From the NCBI RefSeq assembly GCF_900141745.1, contig NZ_FSRM01000002.1, positions 930,001 through 994,000 of the forward strand: a DNA stretch of 64,000 bases, given 5' to 3'. The DNA comes from Paraburkholderia phenazinium (GTDB lineage Bacteria > Pseudomonadota > Gammaproteobacteria > Burkholderiales > Burkholderiaceae). The notes beneath the pieces are model-generated. The model made no database searches. It saw only the letters and a list, made by a program, of their open reading frames with translations, and had not been told where the DNA came from. Shown here piece after piece: positions 26,033 to 33,852 of the stretch; the first letter of the stretch is position 1, and each line of letters opens with the position of its first letter. A program made the position numbers and the translations under genes.

Positions 26033-27220
26033 ATGCATGGAGTTCCTTCGCTGGATAGCAGCACTATCGATGCGCCTGTCGACGCTATTGCCGATGCATC
26101 TGACGAAGTATCTTCCGCGGCATTCGTCGAAGCGCGCCCTGACGCGCCTGTTCGCGATTTGCGTCGCGTTCCGATCCACCCCGATTACTGGTATCCGCTT
26201 GCCTGGTCGCATGAGGTCAAGCGGGGCAAGGCGCACGGCGTAACCTTCGCAGGCGAGCCGATCGTACTCGTGCGTACCGAGTCGGGCGTCACGTTTGCGC
26301 TGGAAGACCGCTGCGCGCATCGCCAGGTGCCGCTGCACGGCGGCGTGGTGGACGGCGAAAACATCCGCTGCTGTTATCACGGCTGGACCTACGATTGCAC
26401 GGGCCGTTGTGTCGATATTCCCTATCTCGGCCGTGAGCGGCTGCCCAACGGCGTGCGCTCGTACCCGTGCCGCGAGGAACAAGGGTTGATCTTCGTGTTC
26501 CCGGGCAATCCAGCGCTGGCTGAGGAGCGCCCGTTGCCGCCGCTCGCCTCGCTCGGCGACAAGGCGTACAAGACGCGCCGCTTTGGCCGCGAAGTAAAGT
26601 GCCACTATTCGTTCATGCACGAAAACCTGATGGACATGAACCATCAGTTCCTGCATCGCAAACAGATGGGGCAGATGCGGGCGCGGTCGCTGGGACGGCG
26701 TCGCGGCGAGGGCTGGGTCGAGGTGGACTACACGTTCGCGCGGATGGCCGGCGAGCAGCCGATCGGCGAAGCGCTGGTCTTCGGCCAGAGCCGTAAAGGC
26801 ACGCAAGGCGCGGACAAGGACGTGATGACCATCCGCACCGAATATCCGTACCAGACGCTGCAGATCCGCACGTCGGATTCGACGCTCGTGATGAACCTGT
26901 GGATCGTGTATGTGCCGGTCGATAGCGAGCAGCGCGTCAACCGCACCTTCGGCCTGCTGTCCATCCGCAAGCCGGGCATTCCGGTCCTGCTCGATATGGC
27001 GTGGCCACTGCTAGTGTGGTTCACCGAGCGGATTTTCAAGGAAGACCGCTGGATCGTTGAGCGTGAACAGGAAGCGCACGATCGCCAAGGGGCGGACTGG
27101 AACCACGAGGTGTTTCCGGTCATCAACGAACTGCGCGCACTGTTGCGCGAGTGCGGCGCGCCGCCGGCTGCGGGCCATTTCAAAGGTGTGCGTATTGGGC
27201 CGGCCGAAGCAACGACCTAA
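26033..27220 (+). CDS. Rieske [2Fe-2S] oxygenase (ring-hydroxylating type, alpha subunit-like)
   Basis: 395 aa; AAGGAGG precedes ATG 26033. Rieske motif CAHRQVPLHGG and CCYHGW (C-x-H and C-x2-H, about residues 95-120). The mononuclear iron site is visible in ENLMDMNHQFLHRK (two His, about 205-215). Such enzymes hydroxylate or demethylate aromatic or steroidal substrates using electrons from a separate reductase, which is not encoded nearby. Stop is 14 bp from that of a convergent MFS gene. Confidence 0.88.
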   Translation: MHGVPSLDSSTIDAPVDAIADASDEVSSAAFVEARPDAPVRDLRRVPIHPDYWYPLAWSHEVKRGKAHGVTFAGEPIVLVRTESGVTFALEDRCAHRQVPLHGGVVDGENIRCCYHGWTYDCTGRCVDIPYLGRERLPNGVRSYPCREEQGLIFVFPGNPALAEERPLPPLASLGDKAYKTRRFGREVKCHYSFMHENLMDMNHQFLHRKQMGQMRARSLGRRRGEGWVEVDYTFARMAGEQPIGEALVFGQSRKGTQGADKDVMTIRTEYPYQTLQIRTSDSTLVMNLWIVYVPVDSEQRVNRTFGLLSIRKPGIPVLLDMAWPLLVWFTERIFKEDRWIVEREQEAHDRQGADWNHEVFPVINELRALLRECGAPPAAGHFKGVRIGPAEATT

Positions 27221-27233
27221 GGCGACGGCGGGC

Positions 27234-28478
27234 TCATTCGCTTTCCGCGATGCCCGCCTTGGACAAGCCTGATTCACTCTCGGCGCGGGCTGTGCGTCTG
27301 CGCTGCAGCCATGGCTCCGCAATCGACGCCACAGCGCCGATTGCGCCCATCGTCAGCGAGAGCGTCACGATCAGCAAACCCGTATGGGCGCGGCTGGCGA
27401 ACACCCCTACCAGCAATCCCGCCAGTGGCTGGGTCATGTTGTTCAGCAGGATGATGACGCCCGTGGTTTTGCCGTAGTCCTGGGGTGGAATGATCTTTTG
27501 CCGGGCGCTTCGAATGTAGACGTTGAACATCTTGTCGAAGCCGGTGATCAGCACGAAGCCCACCGCGTAGCCCCACGGGCCTGGGCTCGCGCCGGCCAGC
27601 ACGCCTCCCAGGCAGATTGCCAGAAACGCCAGCAGACCCAACGTTTTCCTCGAAAACGAGGCGCGGGCGATCGTCACCAGAATCAAGACGGTGGCGATTG
27701 CGCCGATGGTTTGCAGCACCGCGTAAAAGCGTCCCGATTGATGATGGATGCCGGTGACCATGGCAGCGGATGTGGCCAGCGTCACGCCGATGACCAGGTT
27801 CTCGGCGGCGGCCAGCAGAATGACCTTCTTCAGACCGGGTAGGCGCACGACATGCTGTACTGCGGTTCGCAGCGGTTGGGTCCAGTGGCCTTGGGGCGGT
27901 TCTGCTGCGATAGCCTGAAAACCGCTCATGCGCTGCCACAACACAAACGACGCGTCGGCGATCAGGAACAGCACTCCGGTGGTGACCACGACGAACTCCC
28001 AGCGCCACCAGCCGAGCAGCAGCGCCGCTGCCATTGGGCCAAGTACGACGCCGAGCTGATCGGCCAATTGGGAGACCGCCAGCACGCGTTCGAACTTATG
28101 CGCTTTGAAGATTTGCGGCAGCATGACTTCGCGGGCGACGAAGCCTTGGCTCGTCAGGATGCCGCAGCAAGCGGAGAGCGCAATCAGCCAGCCGATTCCG
28201 CCGAAGGCCGCGTAACCGACGACCCCTGCGATACAGACGACGGCACGGTAGGTCTGGCTGATACGCATCAGCTTGAGTGGGGAGAAGCGGTCGCTGAACG
28301 CGCCGAAGAGCGGGAAGAACAGATAGCGCGGCAGCGCTTCGACGAAAAAGGCGATACCGGACCACGACACTTTCTGGGTCGTCTGGAATACGACTAGTGG
28401 TACCAGGAACAGCAGAATCTGGTCGGCCAGCCGTGCAAAGAAAAGCGAGCAGAAAAATGCCTGATGGTTGACGCGCAC
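27234..28478 (-). CDS. MFS exporter (MFS_3/enterobactin-exporter-like)
   Basis: 414 aa, GTG start at 28478. About 12 hydrophobic segments. FARLADQILLFLVPLVVFQ at the N-terminus and the loop FGAFSDRFSPLKLMR (motif A variant) fit the MFS_3 group that includes siderophore and macrolide exporters. Divergent from the ZTP riboswitch-folD unit. Substrate unknown; it could be an efflux component of the neighbouring accessory cluster. Confidence 0.82.
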   Translation of the reverse strand: MRVNHQAFFCSLFFARLADQILLFLVPLVVFQTTQKVSWSGIAFFVEALPRYLFFPLFGAFSDRFSPLKLMRISQTYRAVVCIAGVVGYAAFGGIGWLIALSACCGILTSQGFVAREVMLPQIFKAHKFERVLAVSQLADQLGVVLGPMAAALLLGWWRWEFVVVTTGVLFLIADASFVLWQRMSGFQAIAAEPPQGHWTQPLRTAVQHVVRLPGLKKVILLAAAENLVIGVTLATSAAMVTGIHHQSGRFYAVLQTIGAIATVLILVTIARASFSRKTLGLLAFLAICLGGVLAGASPGPWGYAVGFVLITGFDKMFNVYIRSARQKIIPPQDYGKTTGVIILLNNMTQPLAGLLVGVFASRAHTGLLIVTLSLTMGAIGAVASIAEPWLQRRRTARAESESGLSKAGIAESE

Positions 28479-28572
28479 GGTTCTTTACCTGTTGGTCACG
28501 GTGCTTCGCAGGGGTGGCGGGAGCGTAGCGGGCAGACTGAAGGATAACCGGTGTTAGCGTGAGTTATCATAG

Positions 28573-28650
28573 GCGCCTACGCGACTGGCGAGAGAAGATG
28601 GATCACCATCGGGAAGCGTAGAGGTCGCACCGCCGTTCGCCTGGGCATCT
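28573..28650 (+). ncRNA. ZTP riboswitch (pfl motif)
   Basis: P1: CTACGC (28577-28582)/GCGTAG (28616-28621). Conserved GACTGGCG at 28583-28590, P2 GATGG (28597-28601)/CCATC (28606-28610) with loop ATCA, conserved GGGAAGCG at 28611-28618, then the ligand-binding CGCCTGGGCA at 28638-28647. This order matches the pfl RNA, which binds ZTP/ZMP and controls purine and one-carbon genes including folD. A -10-like TATCAT lies just upstream (28565-28570). Downstream TCTC (28659-28662) can pair with GAGA over the AAGGAG at 28664-28669, a possible expression platform. Confidence 0.85.
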
Positions 28651-28676
28651 TGATCGTTCTCTTAAGGAGACTTCCG

Positions 28677-28820
28677 ATGACTGCCCCGAGTATTGCCCTT
28701 CCCCTCGCTTCATTTCTATTGCCCGCATGTCACCGTCTGCGCGGCGTCGTATTTCCCCGGTATTGCGTCCATCTTTTGCAGCGTAGCGGCTATTACAGCG
28801 CGACCATCGTGTGGAGCTGA
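28677..28820 (+). CDS. Small ORF between riboswitch and folD (possible leader, 47 aa)
   Basis: ATG 28677 follows a strong Shine-Dalgarno (AAGGAG, 8 bp upstream), the best one in this leader. It encodes 47 residues beginning MTAPSIALPLASFLLPAC and ends at TGA 28818-28820, only 3 bp before the folD ATG, which itself has just a weak GGAG. The arrangement suggests the riboswitch controls translation of this ORF and folD by coupling. Not recognised as a known family; it could be a regulatory leader peptide with no product function. Confidence 0.55.
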   Translation: MTAPSIALPLASFLLPACHRLRGVVFPRYCVHLLQRSGYYSATIVWS

Positions 28821-28823
28821 GCC

Positions 28824-29690
28824 ATGAACAATCCTCTGAATTGTGTGATCCTGGACGGCAAGGCGCTCGCCGCTTTGGGCGAACAGTCTTTGTCCGCACG
28901 CGTAGCCGCCCTCAAGACAAACAACGGCGCCCAGACGCCCATACTCGCTACCATTCTGGTCGGTGACGATCCGGCCTCCGCTACCTATGTGCAGATGAAG
29001 GGCAACGCGTGCCGGCGCGTCGGGATGGATTCGCGTCTGGTCAAACTGCCTGCCAGCAGCACCACGGACGAGGTCCTCGCCGAGATCGAAAAGCTCAACG
29101 CCGATCCTAACGTTCAAGGGATCTTGTTGCAGCATCCCGTGCCCGCTCAAGTCGATGAACGCCGATGTTTCGATAGCATCTCGATTCTCAAGGACGTCGA
29201 CGGCGTGACGAGCCACGGCTTTGGCCGCATGGCGCTGGGCGAACCGGCGTTCGGCCCCGCGACGCCAACCGGCATCATGCGGCTGCTCGCGCACTACAAG
29301 ATCGAGCTGGCCGGCAAGCGCGCGGTCGTGGTGGGCCGTAGCGCGATCCTCGGCAAGCCTATGGCGCTGATGCTGTCGAATGCGAACGCGACCGTCACCT
29401 TGTGTCATTCGAAGACGCTTGATCTCGAGGCCGAGGTACGCCGCGCGGAAATCGTCGTGGGCGCGGTGGGCAAGCCGAGGTTCATCCCGAGTCGCTGGAT
29501 TAGCGACGGTGCTGTCGTGATCGATGCCGGCTACCATCCTGGCGGTGTCGGCGATATCGATCTCGATGGGCTTACGAGCCGCTGCGCGGCAGTGACGCCA
29601 GTGCCGGGCGGCGTGGGTCCGATGACGATCGCCACGCTGATCGCGCAGACCGTTGATGCCGCCGAGCGGGCAATGCGCGGCGAAGATTAG
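28824..29690 (+). CDS. folD: FolD: methylenetetrahydrofolate dehydrogenase/cyclohydrolase (likely second copy)
   Basis: 288 aa, normal FolD length. The active-site pair is present: Tyr and Lys of YVQMK (about residues 52-56) and Asp of [17 protein letters not shown] and [17 protein letters not shown] are the family signatures, the latter binding NADP. The enzyme interconverts 5,10-methylene- and 10-formyl-THF in the cytosol, supplying formyl groups for purines. ZTP riboswitch control fits that role, since ZTP signals 10-formyl-THF shortage. Being next to duplicated aaRS genes, it is probably an accessory paralogue. Confidence 0.93.
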   Translation: MNNPLNCVILDGKALAALGEQSLSARVAALKTNNGAQTPILATILVGDDPASATYVQMKGNACRRVGMDSRLVKLPASSTTDEVLAEIEKLNADPNVQGILLQHPVPAQVDERRCFDSISILKDVDGVTSHGFGRMALGEPAFGPATPTGIMRLLAHYKIELAGKRAVVVGRSAILGKPMALMLSNANATVTLCHSKTLDLEAEVRRAEIVVGAVGKPRFIPSRWISDGAVVIDAGYHPGGVGDIDLDGLTSRCAAVTPVPGGVGPMTIATLIAQTVDAAERAMRGED

Positions 29691-29725
29691 CGCGGCGAAG
29701 GCTAGCTCGCAGCCCGCCAAACCGA

Positions 29726-29754
29726 TTGACCAAAAAATAGACGCGCGTTAGCAT
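29726..29754 (+). promoter_or_regulatory. Sigma-70 promoter of the cysS leader
   Basis: -35 TTGACC (29726-29731), 17-bp spacer, -10 TAGCAT (29749-29754). The expected start point, 6-7 bp further on, falls at the ATG of the Cys-rich leader ORF (29761), so the transcript would be leaderless. Confidence 0.6.
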
Positions 29755-29760
29755 CATTCT

Positions 29761-29838
29761 ATGAACGCCTCCGCCCTCTTCCTCGTCCGCTGCAAACACG
29801 CATGCTGTCAAAGCCTGCCAGAGGGAGCTTGCGTCTAG
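29761..29838 (+). CDS. Cys-codon-rich leader peptide upstream of cysS (25 aa)
   Basis: ORF of 25 codons from ATG 29761 to TAG 29836-29838, with four Cys codons (residues 11, 15, 16 and 24; core RCKHACCQ). There is no Shine-Dalgarno, but the predicted promoter puts the mRNA 5' end at the ATG. An intrinsic terminator lies 39 bp after the stop. This is the layout of attenuation control by Cys-tRNA level, as for amino-acid biosynthetic operons. Confidence 0.6.
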   Translation: MNASALFLVRCKHACCQSLPEGACV

Positions 29839-29876
29839 CGCGTCGGTTTGCGTCACGTTCAAGCTGGTTCCTGATG

Positions 29877-29912
29877 GCCACCCGTTGAAAGACTGGTGGC
29901 TTTTTTGTTTTT
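29877..29912 (+). terminator. Intrinsic terminator/attenuator ahead of cysS
   Basis: GCCACC (29877-29882), 12-nt loop, GGTGGC (29895-29900), directly followed by TTTTTTGTTTTT. It lies 28 bp upstream of the cysS ATG. Upstream AGCTTG (29826-29831, overlapping the last Cys codon of the leader ORF) is complementary to CAAGCT (29850-29855), a candidate alternative structure. Confidence 0.8.
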
Positions 29913-29939
29913 CGCCTTCCAAACCATACGGAAACTTCG

Positions 29940-31328
29940 ATGTCTCTCGCCCTGTACGACACCTGGTCGCGCACTGTGCGGCCGTTCACAGCTCTGCAAC
30001 CCAGTCACGTGGGTCTGTATTGCTGCGGACCTACGGTGTACGACCATGCGCACATCGGCAATCTGCGGACATATGTTTTCGAAGACGTGCTGCGACGAGT
30101 TCTTGCGCTAAACGGCTACAAGGTGCGGCACGTCGTCAATATTACTGATGTCGGCCATCTTGTCTCCGATGCCGATGAAGGTGAAGACAAGATGGAAAAG
30201 GGCAGCCGTCGCACGGGCGAGTCTGCATGGGAGATTGCGGAACGCTACACGCGTGCGTTCATGAGCGACTGGCGGGCGCTCAACCTGCTGGAACCCACGC
30301 TGTGGTGCCGCGCGACGGACCACATCGCGGAGCAGATCGCTTTCGTTGCCGAACTGGAACGCACCGGTTGCACATATCGGACGAACGACGGTGTGTACTT
30401 CGACACGAGCAGGCAGGACGACTATGGCTATCTGGCGCGTCTCGATCACGCCGGTTTGCAGGCTGGCAAGCGCGTTGCGCTAGGAGAGAAGCGCAGTGCG
30501 ACGGATTTTGCGTTGTGGAAATTCAGTCCACCTGGATCGACGCGGCAAATGGAATGGGACAGCCCGTGGGGTCGCGGTTTTCCGGGTTGGCATATCGAGT
30601 GCTCGGCGATGTCCGCTAAGTACTTGGGGCCTTGGTTTGACATTCATTGCGGTGGCGAAGATCACATCGCCGTGCATCACAGCAATGAGATCGCGCAGAC
30701 GCAAGCTCGACACGGCACGCGCTCAGCCAACTTCTGGATGCATGGACACTTTCTGACCTTGGATGCCGCCAAGATGTCCAAGTCGAGTGGGGACTTCTTG
30801 AGGCTGCAGAGCTTGATCGACCGCGGGATCGATCCTTTGGCCTACCGCTATCTTTGCCTTGGTGCGCATTACCGTAGCAAGCTGCGTTTCAATCATGAGG
30901 CACTTGAGGCCGCGCAGGCGGCGTTGGACAGGCTGCGCAAAGCCTATACAAGCTGGCCCGTCAGCGGCACTGCAGATGAGGATTTTGTGGCGCGCTTTAA
31001 CGCAGAGGTCAATCAGGATCTGAATCTTCCGCGGGCGTTGGCCGTGCTGTGGGAACTGGTCAGGAGCGAGCTGCCCGATGAAACACGTCGGGCCACCGTT
31101 GATGTCTTTGACGCGGTGCTCGGGTTGCAGTTGGCTGAGTGGCGGGCGGATACGTTCGAAATTCCAGCGGATGTTGCTGACCTGGCGCGTCAGCGTGGGG
31201 AGGCACGCGCACGCAAAGATTGGCCCGAGTCGGACCGTTTGCGCGAGGTATTGAGAGCGAAGGGCTGGCAGATCGAGGACGGTGTGGATGGACAGCGTTT
31301 GAGTCCGCTGGATGCTAAAGGCGCTTAG
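29940..31328 (+). CDS. cysS: Cysteinyl-tRNA synthetase (likely second copy)
   Basis: 462 aa, the usual bacterial CysRS length. Zinc ligands: Cys of YCCGPTVYD, Cys of HIECSAMS, His of HCGGEDH and Glu of HHSNEI. Class I signatures HIGN (AHIGNLRTY) and KMSKS (AAKMSKSSGDF) are intact, followed by the DALR-like and C-terminal anticodon domains. It should charge tRNA-Cys. Expression appears to be governed by its own promoter, a Cys-rich leader peptide and an attenuator. Co-location with another synthetase gene argues for an accessory copy. Confidence 0.94.
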   Translation: MSLALYDTWSRTVRPFTALQPSHVGLYCCGPTVYDHAHIGNLRTYVFEDVLRRVLALNGYKVRHVVNITDVGHLVSDADEGEDKMEKGSRRTGESAWEIAERYTRAFMSDWRALNLLEPTLWCRATDHIAEQIAFVAELERTGCTYRTNDGVYFDTSRQDDYGYLARLDHAGLQAGKRVALGEKRSATDFALWKFSPPGSTRQMEWDSPWGRGFPGWHIECSAMSAKYLGPWFDIHCGGEDHIAVHHSNEIAQTQARHGTRSANFWMHGHFLTLDAAKMSKSSGDFLRLQSLIDRGIDPLAYRYLCLGAHYRSKLRFNHEALEAAQAALDRLRKAYTSWPVSGTADEDFVARFNAEVNQDLNLPRALAVLWELVRSELPDETRRATVDVFDAVLGLQLAEWRADTFEIPADVADLARQRGEARARKDWPESDRLREVLRAKGWQIEDGVDGQRLSPLDAKGA

Positions 31329-31474
31329 AGAGCGCAGCGCAAAACCAGGCTCTCGCGACACCGCTTAGCAAGTCAACTGTATGCCGACTACGCTACGATA
31401 AACGCCGAACGTTGCGCTCTCCCTCGCCGCTTTTCCGGGCCACACAAAACAACGCCTCTAGTGATGCTTCGTAC

Positions 31475-33346
31475 ATGAAAAACGCTCGCACCTTCTTCGA
31501 CCAGATCAATCAGGATTATCTGCAGATTCATCGGAAGGAGGGCGAGCTTTTCTGGCTGACCCACACGGGCCAGAGCGATGAACATGACGCGCAGCGTGCG
31601 GCTGGTCTTGCACGCAAGACCTTCCTCGCCGACTCTCGGCTCCTCGCGCAGACCAGAGAACATCTTGCGAGGGTTGAAGCCGCCCAGCAATCCGCTGAGC
31701 GCGATGCGTTGGTGAGCGGCTTGCGCGGCTGGGTCGCCGCATTCGAAGGCAATGCGATGGGTAGCGAGCGTGCGTCTACCTTACTTGCCGAACTGATCGC
31801 AATGGACGCCGATCTGTTTGCGCGCCGCCAAGCCTACAAGATGCATCACATCGGCGCGTCGGGCCGCACTGAAGAAGCTTCGCCCGCTGCGTTGCGTTCA
31901 AACCTCGCGTCAAACCCAGACGAAGCCTCGCGCAAAAGCTCACACGAGGCACTGTCTGGACTCGAACGCTGGGTGCTGGAAAACGGCTTTCTCGAGATCG
32001 TGGCGAAGCGCAACGAATTGGCGCGTGAACTCGGATATCGCGACTTCTTCGATTACCGGTTGCGCACCAATAGCGGTATGAGCCCGGAACAGCTCTTTGC
32101 GATCTTCGATGAATTTGAACGGAATACGCGCAATACGCATTTTGCTTCGATGGATCGCCTCGTCAGCGAGTACGGCGACGAAGTCTTGCAGCCGCACAAC
32201 CTGCCATTCAGAGTTCGCGGAGGCGCCGCGCTAAAGGCGGATGCTTACTTTCCCTTTAGCAAGGCGTTGGAGCGTTGGGCTGAATCGTTCCGGCGTCTTG
32301 GCGTTTCGTATCGCGGCGCACGCATCGAAATCGATCTGCTGGACCGGCCGGGGAAGTTCACTACCGGCTTTTGCGCGTCGCCCGTAGCCAGTTATCACGA
32401 CGACACGAACGGCTGGGTGCCTGCCGACGTCCGCTTCACCTCGACGGCCCGTCCGCAACAAGCGGGCGCAGGGCTGCGGGGGATCAACGTGTTGTTTCAC
32501 GAAGCGGGACACGCCGCTCACTTTTCGAACGTTGCGCTCAATTCGCCGTGCTTTTCGCACGGCTTTGCCCCGACCACACCCGCATACCTCGAAGCCCAGG
32601 CAAAGTTCTTCGAAGCGTTGCCGGGTGACCCTTGCTGGATCCGACGCTACGCGCGCAACGCGGACGGCGAACCGATGCCTGACGAGATGATCCGCGACCG
32701 GGTCGAGTCGAACCGGGCTTTCCTCGCTTACAACGAACGGCGCGACCTGGTGCCGACTTACTTCGAGCAGGCCCTCTATGCCATGGACGATGCAGAGCGC
32801 ACCACGGAGTCCGTGCTTGATCTGGAGCGCTCGTTGACGCAGCGCATGCTCGGTGTTTCGAGTAACACCGTCTATGTGCTGGGTATGCCTCACCCCATCT
32901 ATCACGACATGGCCGTCTACTACCATGGCTATCTGCTAGCGAAGATGGCCGCGTCGCAGACCCGCGCTTATCTGACTCGCACGCTCGGCTATATCGTCGA
33001 TAACCCAAAAGTGGGCCCCTTGCTGGTGAAGCATTGCTGGTCTGCCGGCAACAGTCTCACGCTCGATCAAACGCTGCGCAATATGACCGGGGAGGGTTTG
33101 ACGTCGGCTTATCTGGCAGATGAATGCAACCGTTCACCGCAGGAAGCTTGGGCACTCGCGCAGGAGGCCATCGAGCGCACGGATCGGGCACTCGCAGCGC
33201 AGGCCGAAGCCGGTGGGGATCTGGATGCATCGATTTCGATCGTGCACGGTGCGCAATGCATTGCGACCAATGAGGAATCTTTACCGGCGATGTATGCGAC
33301 ATTTGAAGCGTGGATCGAGGATATGGCGACACACGACGTCACATAA
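31475..33346 (+). CDS. M3-family zinc metallopeptidase (oligopeptidase-like)
   Basis: 623 aa from ATG 31475; the frame extends to a TTG at 31412 that lacks support. Zinc motif HEAGH in NVLFHEAGHAAHFSN (about residue 348), with the downstream conserved Glu region (TPAYLEAQAKFFEAL). Fold and length fit M3 oligopeptidases (thimet/oligoendopeptidase F relatives), which cleave short peptides in the cytosol. No signal peptide. Only a 146-bp gap from cysS, so probably one transcript. A peptidase beside aaRS genes could process or destroy peptide-borne inhibitors; this is a guess. Confidence 0.82.
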   Translation: MKNARTFFDQINQDYLQIHRKEGELFWLTHTGQSDEHDAQRAAGLARKTFLADSRLLAQTREHLARVEAAQQSAERDALVSGLRGWVAAFEGNAMGSERASTLLAELIAMDADLFARRQAYKMHHIGASGRTEEASPAALRSNLASNPDEASRKSSHEALSGLERWVLENGFLEIVAKRNELARELGYRDFFDYRLRTNSGMSPEQLFAIFDEFERNTRNTHFASMDRLVSEYGDEVLQPHNLPFRVRGGAALKADAYFPFSKALERWAESFRRLGVSYRGARIEIDLLDRPGKFTTGFCASPVASYHDDTNGWVPADVRFTSTARPQQAGAGLRGINVLFHEAGHAAHFSNVALNSPCFSHGFAPTTPAYLEAQAKFFEALPGDPCWIRRYARNADGEPMPDEMIRDRVESNRAFLAYNERRDLVPTYFEQALYAMDDAERTTESVLDLERSLTQRMLGVSSNTVYVLGMPHPIYHDMAVYYHGYLLAKMAASQTRAYLTRTLGYIVDNPKVGPLLVKHCWSAGNSLTLDQTLRNMTGEGLTSAYLADECNRSPQEAWALAQEAIERTDRALAAQAEAGGDLDASISIVHGAQCIATNEESLPAMYATFEAWIEDMATHDVT

Positions 33347-33852
33347 GACTTGTGCCAATCTCAATGATCGATTATAAAAACATATCCCGACCACAAGTCG
33401 GGACACACCTTATCTAACGTTCACTCGCGGAGGATGCTATGTCACCGTTAAACGTAATGCCGCACTGATTTACCTCATCCCCTCGCAGCACGCGCAGCTT
33501 TTCATACGCTCGCCACGGCTGCTTCGAGCATTTCGCCGTACCTGTTCTCGCTTCTTTCCCTCGCTTCACTCCGCGCCCGTCGGCCTTTCGGTGTTCTCCA
33601 GAGCATCGCTGCTGCATTTCGCGCTATGGAGCTTTCGTGAGCCTGCATCGGGCGTTCCTCCGCCTCGATCGCGCTGTTCGTAAGCCACGTCGCTTAAACA
33701 CATAGCCTGGCCAAAGACGTACCAAGGCCGCACCGCTCGCGTGTATGCTGGATTCGTTCGTGATCCCTGTCCGGGTCGCGTGGATTCGTGCGTTCGCGTG
33801 TGGCCTTCGATACGCACTGCAACCCGAATTTCCTATCGACAGCGAAGCAGCG
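33347..33852. other. Long intergenic/leader region before valS
   Basis: About 500 bp with no convincing gene. It holds a hairpin TCCCGAC (33385-33391)/GTCGGGA (33397-33403) and a nine-codon frame with GGAGG (ATG 33439). The valS frame opens at ATG 33745 with Val codons at positions 6, 9 and 11, but conserved sequence starts only after 33853. No T-box consensus was seen. The length suggests a regulated leader. Confidence 0.45.

Noticed and set aside
28598..28621. Seven-codon ORF MDHHREA with His codons, as a possible leader peptide for folD
   Set aside because: It lies inside P2 and the conserved core of the ZTP riboswitch, so the sequence is explained by RNA structure.
31329..31421. Long-range inverted repeat GAGAGCGCA/TGCGCTCTC between cysS and the M3 peptidase gene
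   Set aside because: Arms are about 75 bp apart with no supporting T-tract or ORF; could be chance in GC-rich DNA.
33439..33468. Nine-codon ORF with GGAGG before valS, and a Val-containing N-terminus at 33745
   Set aside because: No run of Val codons and no following terminator or antiterminator; kept only as part of the long leader.
33347..33852. T-box riboswitch before valS
   Set aside because: No AGGGTGGNACC-type T-box sequence or specifier stem found by eye.
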